DNA of 44,318 nucleotides from an uncultured Bacteroidota bacterium (GCA_902606525.1 CACLGW010000008.1:1-44318); one strand, 5' to 3'. Positions 10,001 through 17,914 are shown, counted from the stretch's first letter. The notes: generated by a model not told the origin, from the sequence alone. Made by a program: numbers and translations.

Positions 10001-10446
10001 TCTAATTCGAAGACATTGGGTTCTACTTTAGCATTATTAAAAACGGGCCAATCTGGCCCTGCTTTTACGGTATTTGCTAAATCTTTAACTTTTTGTTTAG
10101 CATCGTCTATTGAAATGTTTTCGTCAAATTCAATATCAATTATTGAAAAGTCTTCTGAAGAAGTAGATCGGATTTCTACCATATTAGAAACCCCTTTTAG
10201 AGCCTCTTCGAGAGGGTCACTAATAATACGTTCTATATCTTCCGCTGTATTACCAGGATAAATAGTGCTTACAAAAACTTTGGTGTCATTTATTTCTGGG
10301 AATGCTTCTCTTGGCATTGAGAAATACGAAGAAATCCCAAGGATGAAAAAGAGTGTCATAATAACATAAATCACAGTACTGTGCTCTATGGCCCAAGAAG
10401 AGAGTAAAAATTCTTTCCCTTTAGGAGATTTTAATTGTTTTGTCAT
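7003..10446 (-). CDS. RND efflux transporter permease subunit (HAE type)
   Basis: Inner-membrane pump of 1147 residues, AcrB/MexB superfamily. It has one N-terminal helix, a large periplasmic loop, a helix block around residues 340-540, a second periplasmic loop and a C-terminal helix block, i.e. the usual duplicated 12-helix layout. The substrate is unknown. In the TM4 motif the sequence is GMLVDNGIVVVEN: the first of the two AcrB proton-relay aspartates is kept and the second is Asn. In the TM10 motif (SLAGIVVNNGVVLLDY) the AcrB lysine is missing, so the proton relay differs from AcrB. The start overlaps the adaptor stop by four bases. It is the last gene of the operon and is followed by a terminator. 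Confidence 0.93.
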   Translation of the reverse strand: MTKQLKSPKGKEFLLSSWAIEHSTVIYVIMTLFFILGISSYFSMPREAFPEINDTKVFVSTIYPGNTAEDIERIISDPLEEALKGVSNMVEIRSTSSEDFSIIDIEFDENISIDDAKQKVKDLANTVKAGPDWPVFNNAKVEPNVFELDFSELQPILNISLIGDFPIERLKVYAELLENRIEQLPQIKEVNIRGVQIFEVEVAVDIYKMTAAKVSFNDILGAISRENSTISSGNIVLGGQRRNIRLTGEIENPEQLKEFVVKTDGGPVYLGDIADISFKEKEATSYARSFGKKAVLLDVVKRGGKNLIMASQEIRKIVEKPQEIGLPSNLEISISNDQSNITINQVDELVNSIIFGILLVVTVLMFFLGFRNALFVGFAIPMSMFMSFMILSALGYTMNTMVLFGLVMGLGMLVDNGIVVVENVYRLMEKEGMSRIAAAKAGIGEIAFPIIVSTATTIAAFVPLGAWPGLMGEFMIYFPITLSVVLGSSLIVAVFFNSMLVSRFMEIKEQEMTNKSLWRLTFFMGGLGILLLFGGSGVRIFGNLMLLTPILFWLYKLFIRKWAQTFQNTFLVQLENGYKKFLSYALGGVRPILFLGGTFLLLFTSFALMGIFPPSVEFFPENQPKQILVFIEYPEGTAIEKTNATTRRIEDEILEVVYDPKYKKGDFNLLVESGVAMVGEGAGNPFIDANTNELPHKGRIILTMREFKLRGGVSSEGLRKDIQKKLDGKYPGVAISVEKDANGPPAGYPITIEITGKEYLDLIETAENMKDYLNRINIQGVEKLKIDVNKNKPGIKLNIDREKAGELGVSTSQIGQLLRTSLFGTKAGIYKKNGNDYDINVRFNKTNRYSNNALFNQNIIFRDPANGQIKEIPIAALVERENSTSFNAIKHRQLNRVVTLYSPVLAGYNANAVVDGVKMALASYNLPKGVYFKFSGEIEEQEKNMSFLTNALLAALGFILLLLVFQFNSISKPLIILLSIFLSFTGVFLGLIAFQMPFVILMTMMGIISLAGIVVNNGVVLLDYTQLLIDRKSAELNISPGTLLGKTEAIGAIVEGGTARLRPVILTAITTVLGLIPLAIGLNIDFFSLFSEWDPKVYIGGDNVIFWGPLAWTVIFGLTFATFLTLVIVPATFSIVYSIKLWLKKFL

Positions 10447-11621
10447 TTCCCTACAATTCTTTTAATTTTCTGATTATCAACTAAGAGGCTTACCCCTTCA
10501 TCAACGACCAACTCACCTGGCGATAATCCTGAAATAACTTCAATCATTTCATCTTTGCTCTTCCCTAATTTGATAATACGTTGTTCCGCAGTATAGCTAT
10601 TGTTTTCTTCAGGCTGTGTCAAAATAAAAACGAAAGATTCACCGTTAGCATTTTCACGAACAATACGGAAGGGAATTATGATGGCTTCCGGATTTGCATA
10701 ATCAATCATATTCAAACGAGCATTTAAATTTGGCTTTATCAATCCGTCTGGGTTTTCTAGTGGGGCTTCAACACGGAATGTTCTATTACTTGGGGTGATA
10801 AAATTCCCAATTTGATGAATTTCAGTTGTTTGGGTTTGGTTCAAAACAGGAATGGTGACCATGGCTTTACTACCTTTTTTAATGTTAGACAGATAGTTTT
10901 CTGGGACATCTGATTCAGCATACATACTTTTAAGGTTTACAATTCGCATAATAGGAGTCATTGCTGGGGCTAGATTACTACCAACACGCGCAGGAATTTC
11001 ATCAACAATTCCATTGAAGGGGGCATAAACTTTCGTCTTTGCAAGTTGTTGTCTTATTTGTGAAACCTGTTTTTTTGCAGATTTATATCGCGTTTGCGCT
11101 TCTAAAAACATCATTTCAGAACCTATTTTTTGTTCCCAAAGTCTTTTCGTTCTTTCATAAGTTGTCTTTGCTAGCTCTAATTGTAATTTCACTTGATCCA
11201 GCTGGTCTTGAATTCCTGCATCGTCAATAACAGCAAGTAGCGTTCCTTTTTTAACATTTTGACCTTCCTCAACATGAAGCTGGACCAAACGCCCAGCAAA
11301 TTCTGGATACAAAAGCACATTCTGTCTTGTTTTAATATTTGCTTGAACTTCAATGAGATGCTCAAAAGGTTCTGTTTTAGTTGAGAAAGCGGTAATTAAC
11401 ACTCGCTTTTCTCTATCACCTTCTAATTTTCTTATTGCGATATTTATCTGGTCTAATTTTAGATTTAAATCACTTACTTGTATTGATACGTTTGCTTTTT
11501 GAGTTTTGAGATCTTCTAAGCTTTTATTTTCCAGATTGAAAGTTTCGGAAGGGCCAACAGTTTCTTGAAGACAACTGAGTAATAGAAGAAAAAGTCCGAG
11601 TAAGGAAATTGATTTTTTCAT
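10443..11621 (-). CDS. RND efflux periplasmic adaptor subunit, lipoprotein
   Basis: Membrane-fusion protein of 392 residues that bridges the RND pump and the TolC-type channel. A lipoprotein signal peptide ends at the lipobox LLLLSC (Cys17), so it is probably anchored to the inner membrane. A short coiled coil (residues 30-70) precedes the barrel-sandwich (biotinyl-lipoyl-like) half EFAGRLVQLHVEEGQNVKKG, then the alpha-helical hairpin (about residues 150-195) and the second half VYAPFNGIVDEI. A beta-barrel and membrane-proximal domain follow. It lies between the channel gene (5-base gap) and the pump gene (4-base overlap). Confidence 0.93.
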   Translation of the reverse strand: MKKSISLLGLFLLLLSCLQETVGPSETFNLENKSLEDLKTQKANVSIQVSDLNLKLDQINIAIRKLEGDREKRVLITAFSTKTEPFEHLIEVQANIKTRQNVLLYPEFAGRLVQLHVEEGQNVKKGTLLAVIDDAGIQDQLDQVKLQLELAKTTYERTKRLWEQKIGSEMMFLEAQTRYKSAKKQVSQIRQQLAKTKVYAPFNGIVDEIPARVGSNLAPAMTPIMRIVNLKSMYAESDVPENYLSNIKKGSKAMVTIPVLNQTQTTEIHQIGNFITPSNRTFRVEAPLENPDGLIKPNLNARLNMIDYANPEAIIIPFRIVRENANGESFVFILTQPEENNSYTAEQRIIKLGKSKDEMIEVISGLSPGELVVDEGVSLLVDNQKIKRIVGK

Positions 11622-11626
11622 GATTT

Positions 11627-12973
11627 TTATTGTTTAGAAATATTTAGAAGTGTTTCTAGAGATACTTTTTTTTGTATAACATCTTGAATTGACTTTATGT
11701 AGTTATTTTGAGCATTATATAGTTGTAATTGAGCTTCTCTTAGCTCAAAAGAACTTGCGACCCCTTCAAAATATTTTGTTTGATTTTTTTGTTGAATTCT
11801 ATCGGCTAAGGCTAAATTTTCTTTATTGGTAAAATAGTTTTCTACAGCTAATTTATACTCATTTTCCGCTGCCTGAACTTCAATAGATATTCGCTCTTGT
11901 GTTTCGGTCAAGTCATTTTCTGCTTGCGATACAGAGATTTTTGCTTTTTGGGTAAGAGCACTTCGGCGAAGAGAACTGAAAATAGGTATCTGAAGGTTAA
12001 TTCCAAATAAAGCAGCTCCAAACCACTTTTGTTCTGATTCTGTAAAAGAGAAGGTTTCACTATTTCCTGTATAATTTCCATTTAAAAAAGCAGATAATCG
12101 TGGGAGCCCTTTAGACCGCTCATATTTGTACAGTAAAGTTTCAGATAAAAGATTATTTTTTGCAATTTTCACATCGATATTGTTACTCAGAGATAAACTT
12201 TTTGGGATTTCCATCTTAAAAAGACTTTCATTAGTTAGTTTTTCTAAAGTGTCAGATAGAAATAGTGGAGAATCAGTTGGAAAGCCCATCATCAGCTTCA
12301 ACATTTTTAGGGTAATACGCTCTAAGTTTTTTATGTATCGCAATTGAGTTTCTACACCAGATAATGTTAGCCGAAGTTGTTCTACACTTTCTTCTTCCTC
12401 AAATCCATTCTTTAATAGTTGATCTAATTCTTTTAAATTATTATTGAGATTTTCTTTGTTTTGTTCTAAAAACTCAATGTTTTCACGGGCTAATAATACA
12501 GAAGAATAGGTGTTTACAATATTCTTTCTCACTTCAATTAGTGTCTTTTCAAAGATGTTTTCAGAAATCATAAGAAAAATCTTTGATGCTTCTAAACCAA
12601 CAATATATGATCCATCAAAAATTAGCTGTTGAACAGTAACTCCTCCAGTCATAGTTTGGGGAGTTCCGAACTGGACTTCAGCAAATTCACCTTCATTCCC
12701 ACCAAAAAACTGAGCAGGAATCAAAGAGGTGGGCAATTCTATGAAATTTTGATAACTAGCACTAGCGCTTATCTGTGGAAGCCCAATAGCAATTGTGCTC
12801 CACTGATCTTTGTAGGCCTTTTTTATTTCCATGCTTGCTTTCTGGATATTTCTGTTGTTTTGTTCCCCATATGCGATAGCTTCTTCTAAAGAAACTGCTT
12901 CCGGTTGTGTTTGGGCAAAATTAAATTGCCAACTAAAAACTATAAAAAAGATGAAATTGAATTTCGATGTCAT
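11627..12973 (-). CDS. TolC-family outer-membrane efflux channel
   Basis: 448-residue outer-membrane protein with a Sec signal peptide (FFIVFSWQFNFAQ, cleaved near residue 20) and the two repeated OEP halves. The first starts at VSLEEAIAYGEQNN and the second contains QIPIFSSLRRSALTQKAKI. Long helical stretches in both halves fit the periplasmic tunnel. It is the second gene of the operon: its start overlaps the TetR stop by four bases and the adaptor follows after 5 bases. It should form the exit duct of the tripartite pump. Confidence 0.92.
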   Translation of the reverse strand: MTSKFNFIFFIVFSWQFNFAQTQPEAVSLEEAIAYGEQNNRNIQKASMEIKKAYKDQWSTIAIGLPQISASASYQNFIELPTSLIPAQFFGGNEGEFAEVQFGTPQTMTGGVTVQQLIFDGSYIVGLEASKIFLMISENIFEKTLIEVRKNIVNTYSSVLLARENIEFLEQNKENLNNNLKELDQLLKNGFEEEESVEQLRLTLSGVETQLRYIKNLERITLKMLKLMMGFPTDSPLFLSDTLEKLTNESLFKMEIPKSLSLSNNIDVKIAKNNLLSETLLYKYERSKGLPRLSAFLNGNYTGNSETFSFTESEQKWFGAALFGINLQIPIFSSLRRSALTQKAKISVSQAENDLTETQERISIEVQAAENEYKLAVENYFTNKENLALADRIQQKNQTKYFEGVASSFELREAQLQLYNAQNNYIKSIQDVIQKKVSLETLLNISKQ

Positions 12974-13575
12974 ATGCCAAGTTCTTTTTTGTACATGTTT
13001 AATTTATCAATACCTTCGGAAGTACAAATTGCTCGTAAGTGGTATTCGGAAAAGTTTATCAATAATTGATCAATTTTATATTCCTCTATTGGGAACAGTT
13101 CGATGTCTTTAATCCCTCTAATTCCGTTAAAAAATATTCGAGTAACAAAATCAATATTAATTTCTGGACGAAATAGACCCATTTCTATTCCTTTTCTTAT
13201 GCTCTCGGAAAACATCCCTCCAAGTGCATTAAATTCCATTTGCTTTAGTTTATTATATATGCTGTTATAATATTTTTGAAGCTGATAGACAGGTGAGTTC
13301 TTTTCATTAGATAAGTGCTTTAAAGCCTCTTTTTTAATCTGATATAGACCTATTATGGGATCTTTAGAGTGTTTGGAAATATTAAGTATCTTTTCAATTA
13401 CATTATCGAAATGGATAAAAACACTTGTCTCGACAAGAGTTTCTTTTTTTGGGAAATGGGAATAAATTGTTTTTTTGGAGACACCCATTTTTATTGCAAT
13501 ATCGTCTATGGTAACACTTTTGAAGCCAAACTGAATAAATAAAGGAACAGCTTCATTTATAATATTCTGTTTCAT
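12970..13575 (-). CDS. TetR/AcrR-family transcriptional regulator of the efflux operon
   Basis: 201-residue regulator. The N-terminal helix-turn-helix is typical of the family (FGFKSVTIDDIAIKMGVSKK then TIYSHFPKKETL, residues 16-48). The C-terminal ligand-binding half is all-helical and not diagnostic. It is the first gene of its operon, so it probably represses its own promoter and the downstream channel, adaptor and pump genes until an inducer binds. The inducer is unknown. The start at ATG 13575 gives a normal N-terminus, MKQNIINEAVPLFIQFG. Confidence 0.92.
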   Translation of the reverse strand: MKQNIINEAVPLFIQFGFKSVTIDDIAIKMGVSKKTIYSHFPKKETLVETSVFIHFDNVIEKILNISKHSKDPIIGLYQIKKEALKHLSNEKNSPVYQLQKYYNSIYNKLKQMEFNALGGMFSESIRKGIEMGLFRPEINIDFVTRIFFNGIRGIKDIELFPIEEYKIDQLLINFSEYHLRAICTSEGIDKLNMYKKELGI

Positions 13576-13612
13576 TTTTTTCTTTATTTATAATTTTTAT
13601 ATGCGCCAAAGA

Positions 13613-13634
13613 CAAAACTATTTTCAATTAATTG
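13613..13634 (-). promoter_or_regulatory. Candidate promoter and operator of the TetR-efflux operon
   Basis: On the minus strand TAGTTTTG (13613-13620) matches the TAnnTTTG -7 element, 37 bases before the TetR ATG. A 10-bp perfect palindrome, CAATTAATTG (13625-13634), lies just upstream, between the -7 and -33 positions, where a repressor could block RNA polymerase. The palindrome is short and AT-rich, so the operator assignment is a guess. Confidence 0.35.
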
Positions 13635-13685
13635 CTTTTTAAATCAACACTTTAATTTTATGATAATATCGTAAAAATAGAAAAA

Positions 13686-13720
13686 GAAACTTTAAAAACA
13701 ATAAAAGTTTCCAAAGTTTC
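13686..13720. repeat. Triple GAAACTTT motif (one inverted, two tandem copies)
   Basis: GAAACTTT occurs at 13686-13693 on the plus strand and twice on the minus strand at 13704-13711 and 13713-13720. The two minus copies have a 9-base pitch. The first pair can form an 8-bp hairpin. It sits in the intergenic region between the TetR gene and the polyprenyl synthase, upstream of the latter's putative promoter. It could be an operator or a weak minus-strand terminator. Confidence 0.4.
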
Positions 13721-13747
13721 TCTATTAAGTTTTAATTTATAAAATCT

Positions 13748-13755
13748 TACTTTTG
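13748..13755 (+). promoter_or_regulatory. Candidate -7 element of the polyprenyl synthase gene
   Basis: TACTTTTG matches TAnnTTTG and lies 12 bases before the preferred ATG at 13768, giving a very short leader. No convincing -33 TTG is visible. The same octamer occurs close to the starts of thiL and the azurin gene. Confidence 0.4.
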
Positions 13756-13767
13756 AAAAAAATATAT

Positions 13768-14748
13768 ATGATAACGCTGAAAGCATATAAGCAAACTTTT
13801 GAAAGCACATTAAAAAATTGTATATCAAACTCAGCTCCAAAGTCTTTACATAACCCTATTAATTATTTACTAGGTCTAGGAGGAAAGCGACTCCGTCCAA
13901 TCCTTACCCTTCTGTCAGCAGATATTTTTGGAAATAATCACAGTAAGGCTATCCATGCAGCGTTAGCTGTTGAGATTTTTCATAACTTCACATTGATGCA
14001 TGACGATATCATGGATTCTGCACCTCTAAGAAGAGGAGCAGCAACTGTACATAGTAAGTGGAACGTTAATACAGCTATTCTTTCTGGTGATGCTATGATG
14101 ATTTATGCCTATCAAGTATTAGAAAATTACGAAGGTTTACTTTACAGAAAGTTAAATCGTTTATTTAGTAAAACAGCCATTGATGTTTGCAAGGGACAAC
14201 AGTATGATTTGGATTTTGAGACTAAATCCAAAGTGACTAAAGTTGATTATTTAAAAATGATACGTCTAAAAACAGCAGTTCTTGTTGGCTGTTCATTAAA
14301 AATGGGCGCATTAATCGGAGGAGCCAATAAAGCTGATTCGGAGGATTTATATGATTTCGGAGTACTATTAGGAACTGCCTTTCAAATACAAGATGATTAT
14401 TTAGATGCTTATGGAAACCCAGAATCTTTTGGAAAGCAATTTGCAGGCGATATTATTGAAAATAAAAAGACAATACTTTATCATCAGGCTATGGAGAATG
14501 GTTCATCAAAAGAAAAAGCTGCCCTAAGTAACTGGTTTTCTAATCAAATTAAAGTAAAAGATATAGCTAATAAAATTAATGCGGTTAAGTTGCTTTTTGA
14601 CAAAACGGGGTCTTCAGACTCAAGTAGAGCACTAGTTAGTAAATATACTGAGGCTGCTTTTGATAAATTAAACAGTCTTGATATCTCTACAGAGAATAAA
14701 GTTCTTTTCAAAACTTTTGGAACTAATTTAATGGAACGAAAATTTTAA
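13768..14748 (+). CDS. Polyprenyl (probably geranylgeranyl) diphosphate synthase
   Basis: Trans-isoprenyl diphosphate synthase of 326 residues from ATG 13768. Both aspartate-rich motifs are present: DDIMD (near residue 79, preceded by HNFTLMH) and DDYLD (near residue 210, in FQIQDDYLD). GGKRLRP near residue 33 binds diphosphate. The frame is open to a TTG at 13753, but that would fall inside the putative promoter, so the ATG is preferred. Small residues before the first motif fit a long product (C20 or longer), but chain length cannot be fixed from sequence. Its neighbour, a lycopene cyclase on the opposite strand, makes a geranylgeranyl diphosphate role in carotenoid synthesis plausible. A quinone-chain synthase is the alternative. 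The last 26 bases overlap the cyclase gene tail to tail. Confidence 0.9.
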   Translation: MITLKAYKQTFESTLKNCISNSAPKSLHNPINYLLGLGGKRLRPILTLLSADIFGNNHSKAIHAALAVEIFHNFTLMHDDIMDSAPLRRGAATVHSKWNVNTAILSGDAMMIYAYQVLENYEGLLYRKLNRLFSKTAIDVCKGQQYDLDFETKSKVTKVDYLKMIRLKTAVLVGCSLKMGALIGGANKADSEDLYDFGVLLGTAFQIQDDYLDAYGNPESFGKQFAGDIIENKKTILYHQAMENGSSKEKAALSNWFSNQIKVKDIANKINAVKLLFDKTGSSDSSRALVSKYTEAAFDKLNSLDISTENKVLFKTFGTNLMERKF

Positions 14749-15898
14749 ATATTCTATTAAATAAAGCCCTTAAAAACCAGGTAATTTGAGTAAAAGAAAA
14801 CGAGGTAAGAATTTTAAAATCCTCAATATAGTTTGTTTTTTCATCCAAAAACCGAAAAATTCTTGCTGGAGGATTATTTTTAAACATACTAGTAAAGAGT
14901 TCGCTTCCATGATTATTATATTGCTTCAATACATCCAAAAACAGCAAATCATAAAAACGAAAACGGTTTCTGACCCTGAAATTATCAAGATTCCCTCCTC
15001 TTTTTAAAAATTGGATTAAGTGTTCTATATTTCGACGAGTATTCATAAATGTAAAGCCAGTAGTTGCTTTTGTCCAACCACCAGCCGTTCCTATATAGAG
15101 TAAACTCTTAGTATTGAATTTTTCAAATGGGAAACATGTCATTGGAATATTCCCTTGCTCTTTTTCTTTAATTTCAAATTCTGTAATGCCTTTCGAATTT
15201 AAATAATCAATAATTCCTGTCTCATAGTCATCAAAGTGTAAAAGATTTTCAGAAAAAAGAGTGTATTCAACTAAAGCGTTATTTTCATCAATAGGTAGTA
15301 GGTATAGAAATCGAGTTTCTTGAAGTTGAGGAATATCAAAATCCATAAAAAGGACTTTGTGAGGATCAAAAGAAGTATTTTTGGTTTTTATAAACCAACC
15401 AACAAAGTGCTGTTTCAAAACAGGGTATTTTTTTTGGTTCATCATAGGTTTTGGGTCGAATAGGCTATTGAATACTTTTTTGGACTGAAATTTTCCTTCT
15501 GATGTAATAATTTCTGTAAGATTTTCGTTAGAAACAATATCCTTTACTTCTGCTTGTAAAAAAGTAGTGTTTTTCGCTGTAATGTATTTATCGAGAATGT
15601 TTTGATAAATAACCGCAGAACGCAGCATTTTATATTGAAATGGGTCTAAATCAAAATTAAAATTAAAATCTTTAGAGCAAAATTGAGCTTCACTCCATTT
15701 TTTTGTTACCATTGAGTCGAAGGGCCCATCTAGATTTTCCCAATAGCTCCATGTCCTATCATTTTTATTTTTTTTTTCTTTTTCAATAAGCAATATTGAC
15801 TGATTAATAAAAAAAGAATCTTCTCTTAGTGCTTTTAACAATAATAAACCTGAAGCACCACCTCCACAAATAATAAAATCAAAATAGTTTTTTTTCAT
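14723..15898 (-). CDS. crtY: Lycopene beta-cyclase (CrtY family)
   Basis: 391-residue flavoprotein that cyclises the ends of lycopene to beta-carotene. The N-terminal dinucleotide-binding motif is FDFIICGGGASGLLLL, followed by the CrtY signature NDRTWSYWE near residue 47. FLYLLPIDENNALVEYTLFS and the TAGGWTKATTGFTF segment are also typical. No phytoene synthase (crtB), desaturase (crtI), hydroxylase or rhodopsin gene is beside it, so the rest of the pathway must lie elsewhere. It converges on the polyprenyl synthase with a 26-base overlap. A near-consensus element (TACTTTTA, 15909-15916) precedes the ATG by 10 bases. Confidence 0.9.
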   Translation of the reverse strand: MKKNYFDFIICGGGASGLLLLKALREDSFFINQSILLIEKEKKNKNDRTWSYWENLDGPFDSMVTKKWSEAQFCSKDFNFNFDLDPFQYKMLRSAVIYQNILDKYITAKNTTFLQAEVKDIVSNENLTEIITSEGKFQSKKVFNSLFDPKPMMNQKKYPVLKQHFVGWFIKTKNTSFDPHKVLFMDFDIPQLQETRFLYLLPIDENNALVEYTLFSENLLHFDDYETGIIDYLNSKGITEFEIKEKEQGNIPMTCFPFEKFNTKSLLYIGTAGGWTKATTGFTFMNTRRNIEHLIQFLKRGGNLDNFRVRNRFRFYDLLFLDVLKQYNNHGSELFTSMFKNNPPARIFRFLDEKTNYIEDFKILTSFSFTQITWFLRALFNRIFKIFVPLN

Positions 15899-15981
15899 AG
15901 CTGAATTGTAAAAGTAACTAAAAGGCGCTTAGATGATAAAAAATTCCATGAAACTCTCTATTTTCGCAAAAAATATTATAA

Positions 15982-16797
15982 TTGGAGTATATAATTGAAT
16001 TCTTCAAAAATACAGAACCAGTATTAGGGGCTTTTTATGCGACTTTGTTTACATGGGGACTTACCGCTCTAGGTGCATCTTTAGTTTTCTTTATTAAAGA
16101 GCTAAATCGTGCTCTTTTAGATGGGCTTTTGGGTTTTACTGGAGGAGTTATGGTAGCTGCAAGTTTTTGGAGCTTATTGGCACCAGGCATTGCGATGAGT
16201 CCTGGTGAAGGATTTTATAAAGTTATGCCTGCTTCAATCGGTTTTGCTTTGGGTGCTCTTTTTATTTTTACTTTGGATAAAGTTTTACCTCATATTCATA
16301 TTAACTTTAAGGAATCTGAAGGTATAAAAACCCCTTGGCATCGAACTACATTACTTGTTCTTGCAATTACATTACACAACATTCCAGAGGGCCTAGCAGT
16401 TGGAGTATTGTTTGGAGGAGTAGCAGTTGGGATTCCAGAAGCTTCTATTGCAGGTGCTGTGGCTTTGGCTATTGGAATTGGAATTCAGAACTTCCCAGAA
16501 GGGGTAGCTGTATCAATGCCTATGAGAAGACAAGGAATGTCTCGTTTTAAGAGTTTTTGGTATGGTCAGCTTTCAGCAATTGTTGAGCCAGTAGCCGCTG
16601 TGATTGGAGCTTTAGCAGTAACCTTTTTTACACCTGTACTTCCATATGCTCTTGCATTTGCAGCAGGAGCTATGATTTTTGTAGTTGTTGAAGAAGTAAT
16701 TCCGGAGACCCAACAAGATCGTTATACTGACATTGCTACCCTTGGTTTTGTTGTTGGCTTTATAGTTATGATGACTTTAGATGTTGCTTTAGGCTAA
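15982..16797 (+). CDS. ZIP-family metal transporter, TTG start
   Basis: 271-residue membrane protein of the ZIP (zinc/iron permease, GufA-like) family, expected to import Zn2+ or another divalent metal across the inner membrane. The two metal-site helices are clear: ITLHNIPEGLAVGV (near residue 130) and IGIQNFPEGVAVSMP (near 165), with VVVEEVIPE near the C-terminus. About eight hydrophobic segments are visible. A TAA stop directly precedes the TTG at 15982, and no in-frame ATG covers the first helix, so TTG is the only start that gives a full-length N-terminus (EYIIEFFKNTEPVLGAFYAT). It diverges from crtY and converges on thiL. Confidence 0.93.
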   Translation: MEYIIEFFKNTEPVLGAFYATLFTWGLTALGASLVFFIKELNRALLDGLLGFTGGVMVAASFWSLLAPGIAMSPGEGFYKVMPASIGFALGALFIFTLDKVLPHIHINFKESEGIKTPWHRTTLLVLAITLHNIPEGLAVGVLFGGVAVGIPEASIAGAVALAIGIGIQNFPEGVAVSMPMRRQGMSRFKSFWYGQLSAIVEPVAAVIGALAVTFFTPVLPYALAFAAGAMIFVVVEEVIPETQQDRYTDIATLGFVVGFIVMMTLDVALG

Positions 16798-16802
16798 CTT
16801 TA

Positions 16803-17843
16803 TCAAAAAGACTTCCAACCTTGAGCCGTAAGTTTTATTTGATTACCCAATCCGTTAATTAAATGACATCCACTTTTTGGATCACATGCATGCCCAATTA
16901 CAGATAGAAAGGGATGATTTTTAATTTTATCAAAGTCCTCTTGGCGTAAAGTAAATAATAATTCATAGTCCTCTCCTCCATTAAGTGCGGCGGTAGTTGA
17001 ATTCAATTTGAACTCATCACAAATTAAACTTACTTCTGGATCGATAGGTATTTTTTCTTCAAAAAGATTAAATCCTACGTTAGAGGCTTTAGATAAGTGT
17101 AAAATTTCAGAGGATAAGCCATCACTTATATCAATCATTGATGTTGGTATGATCTCAAGTTCATCAAGTAATTCAATCACATCTTTTCGGGCCTCTGGCT
17201 TAAGTTGACGTTCAATACTGTAAGCATAATTACTTAGGTCTGGCTGAGAATTTGGATTTACTTTAAATACTGCTTTTTCCCGCTCTAATATTTGGAGACC
17301 GGCATAAGCACCTCCAAGATCTCCACTAACAACAAGCAAATCATTTTCTTTAGCACCATCTCGCTTTACGATTTTTTTTTCTGATGTACTCCCTAAAACT
17401 GATATAGAAAGAATTAAACCTTTTGTGCTACTCGAGGTGTCACCGCCTATAAGGTCCAATTTGTAGTTTTTACAAGCCAAAGCAATTCCTACATAAAGTT
17501 CCTCAACAGCTTCTAAATTAAAACGGTTTGAAACTGCTATAGATATTGTGATTTGTTTTGGTATGGAATTCATAGCATATATGTCTGAAATATTAACCAT
17601 AATTGCTTTATATCCCAAATGTTTAAGGGGCATATAGCTAAGATCAAAGTGAGTACCTTCAATCAACATGTCTGTACTTATTAATGTGGGTTCTTTTCCA
17701 TGCTGTAAAATTGCAGCGTCATCACCAATACCGGTAGAACTAGATTTATTTTTGAGTTTAAAGTTTTTTGTTAAATGATTTATCAAGGCAAATTCACCAA
17801 GTTCGCTAAGGGGTGTTTTTGAGGCATTTTTATTTTCTAACAT
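16803..17843 (-). CDS. thiL: Thiamine-monophosphate kinase
   Basis: Phosphorylates thiamine monophosphate to thiamine diphosphate, the cofactor used by Dxs in this same window. It belongs to the PurM/AIR-synthase-like ATP-binding fold. Visible are SELGEFALINHL at the N-terminus, GDDAAIL (Mg-ATP site), STDMLIEGTHFD, the DLIGGDTSSS segment and the C-terminal GGEDYELLFT. The frame is open to ATG 17864, but MLENKNASKT at 17843 is the conserved-looking start, and a TACTTTTG promoter element at 17848-17855 would exclude the upstream one. Length is 346 residues. No TPP riboswitch can fit in the short intergenic gap. Confidence 0.95.
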   Translation of the reverse strand: MLENKNASKTPLSELGEFALINHLTKNFKLKNKSSSTGIGDDAAILQHGKEPTLISTDMLIEGTHFDLSYMPLKHLGYKAIMVNISDIYAMNSIPKQITISIAVSNRFNLEAVEELYVGIALACKNYKLDLIGGDTSSSTKGLILSISVLGSTSEKKIVKRDGAKENDLLVVSGDLGGAYAGLQILEREKAVFKVNPNSQPDLSNYAYSIERQLKPEARKDVIELLDELEIIPTSMIDISDGLSSEILHLSKASNVGFNLFEEKIPIDPEVSLICDEFKLNSTTAALNGGEDYELLFTLRQEDFDKIKNHPFLSVIGHACDPKSGCHLINGLGNQIKLTAQGWKSF

Positions 17844-17847
17844 ATCA

Positions 17848-17855
17848 CAAAAGTA
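17848..17855 (-). promoter_or_regulatory. Candidate -7 element of thiL giving a leaderless mRNA
   Basis: TACTTTTG on the minus strand ends four bases before the preferred thiL ATG (17843). If it is used, transcription would begin at or within a base or two of the start codon. No clear -33 element is visible. Confidence 0.4.
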
Positions 17856-17914
17856 AGAATACATTATATGTTAAACTATCCTAATCTTTTATTAAAATGA
17901 TTAATTTTAAAAAT

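Noticed and set aside
8243-10261. Several plus-strand ORFs of 68-130 codons opposite the RND pump
   Set aside because: All are antisense to the continuous, well-conserved RND frame, and none has a recognisable domain.
12629-13112. Plus-strand ORFs opposite the TolC and TetR genes
   Set aside because: They lie antisense to well-supported genes, lack any family signature and have low-complexity, Phe/Ser/Leu-rich translations typical of shadow frames.
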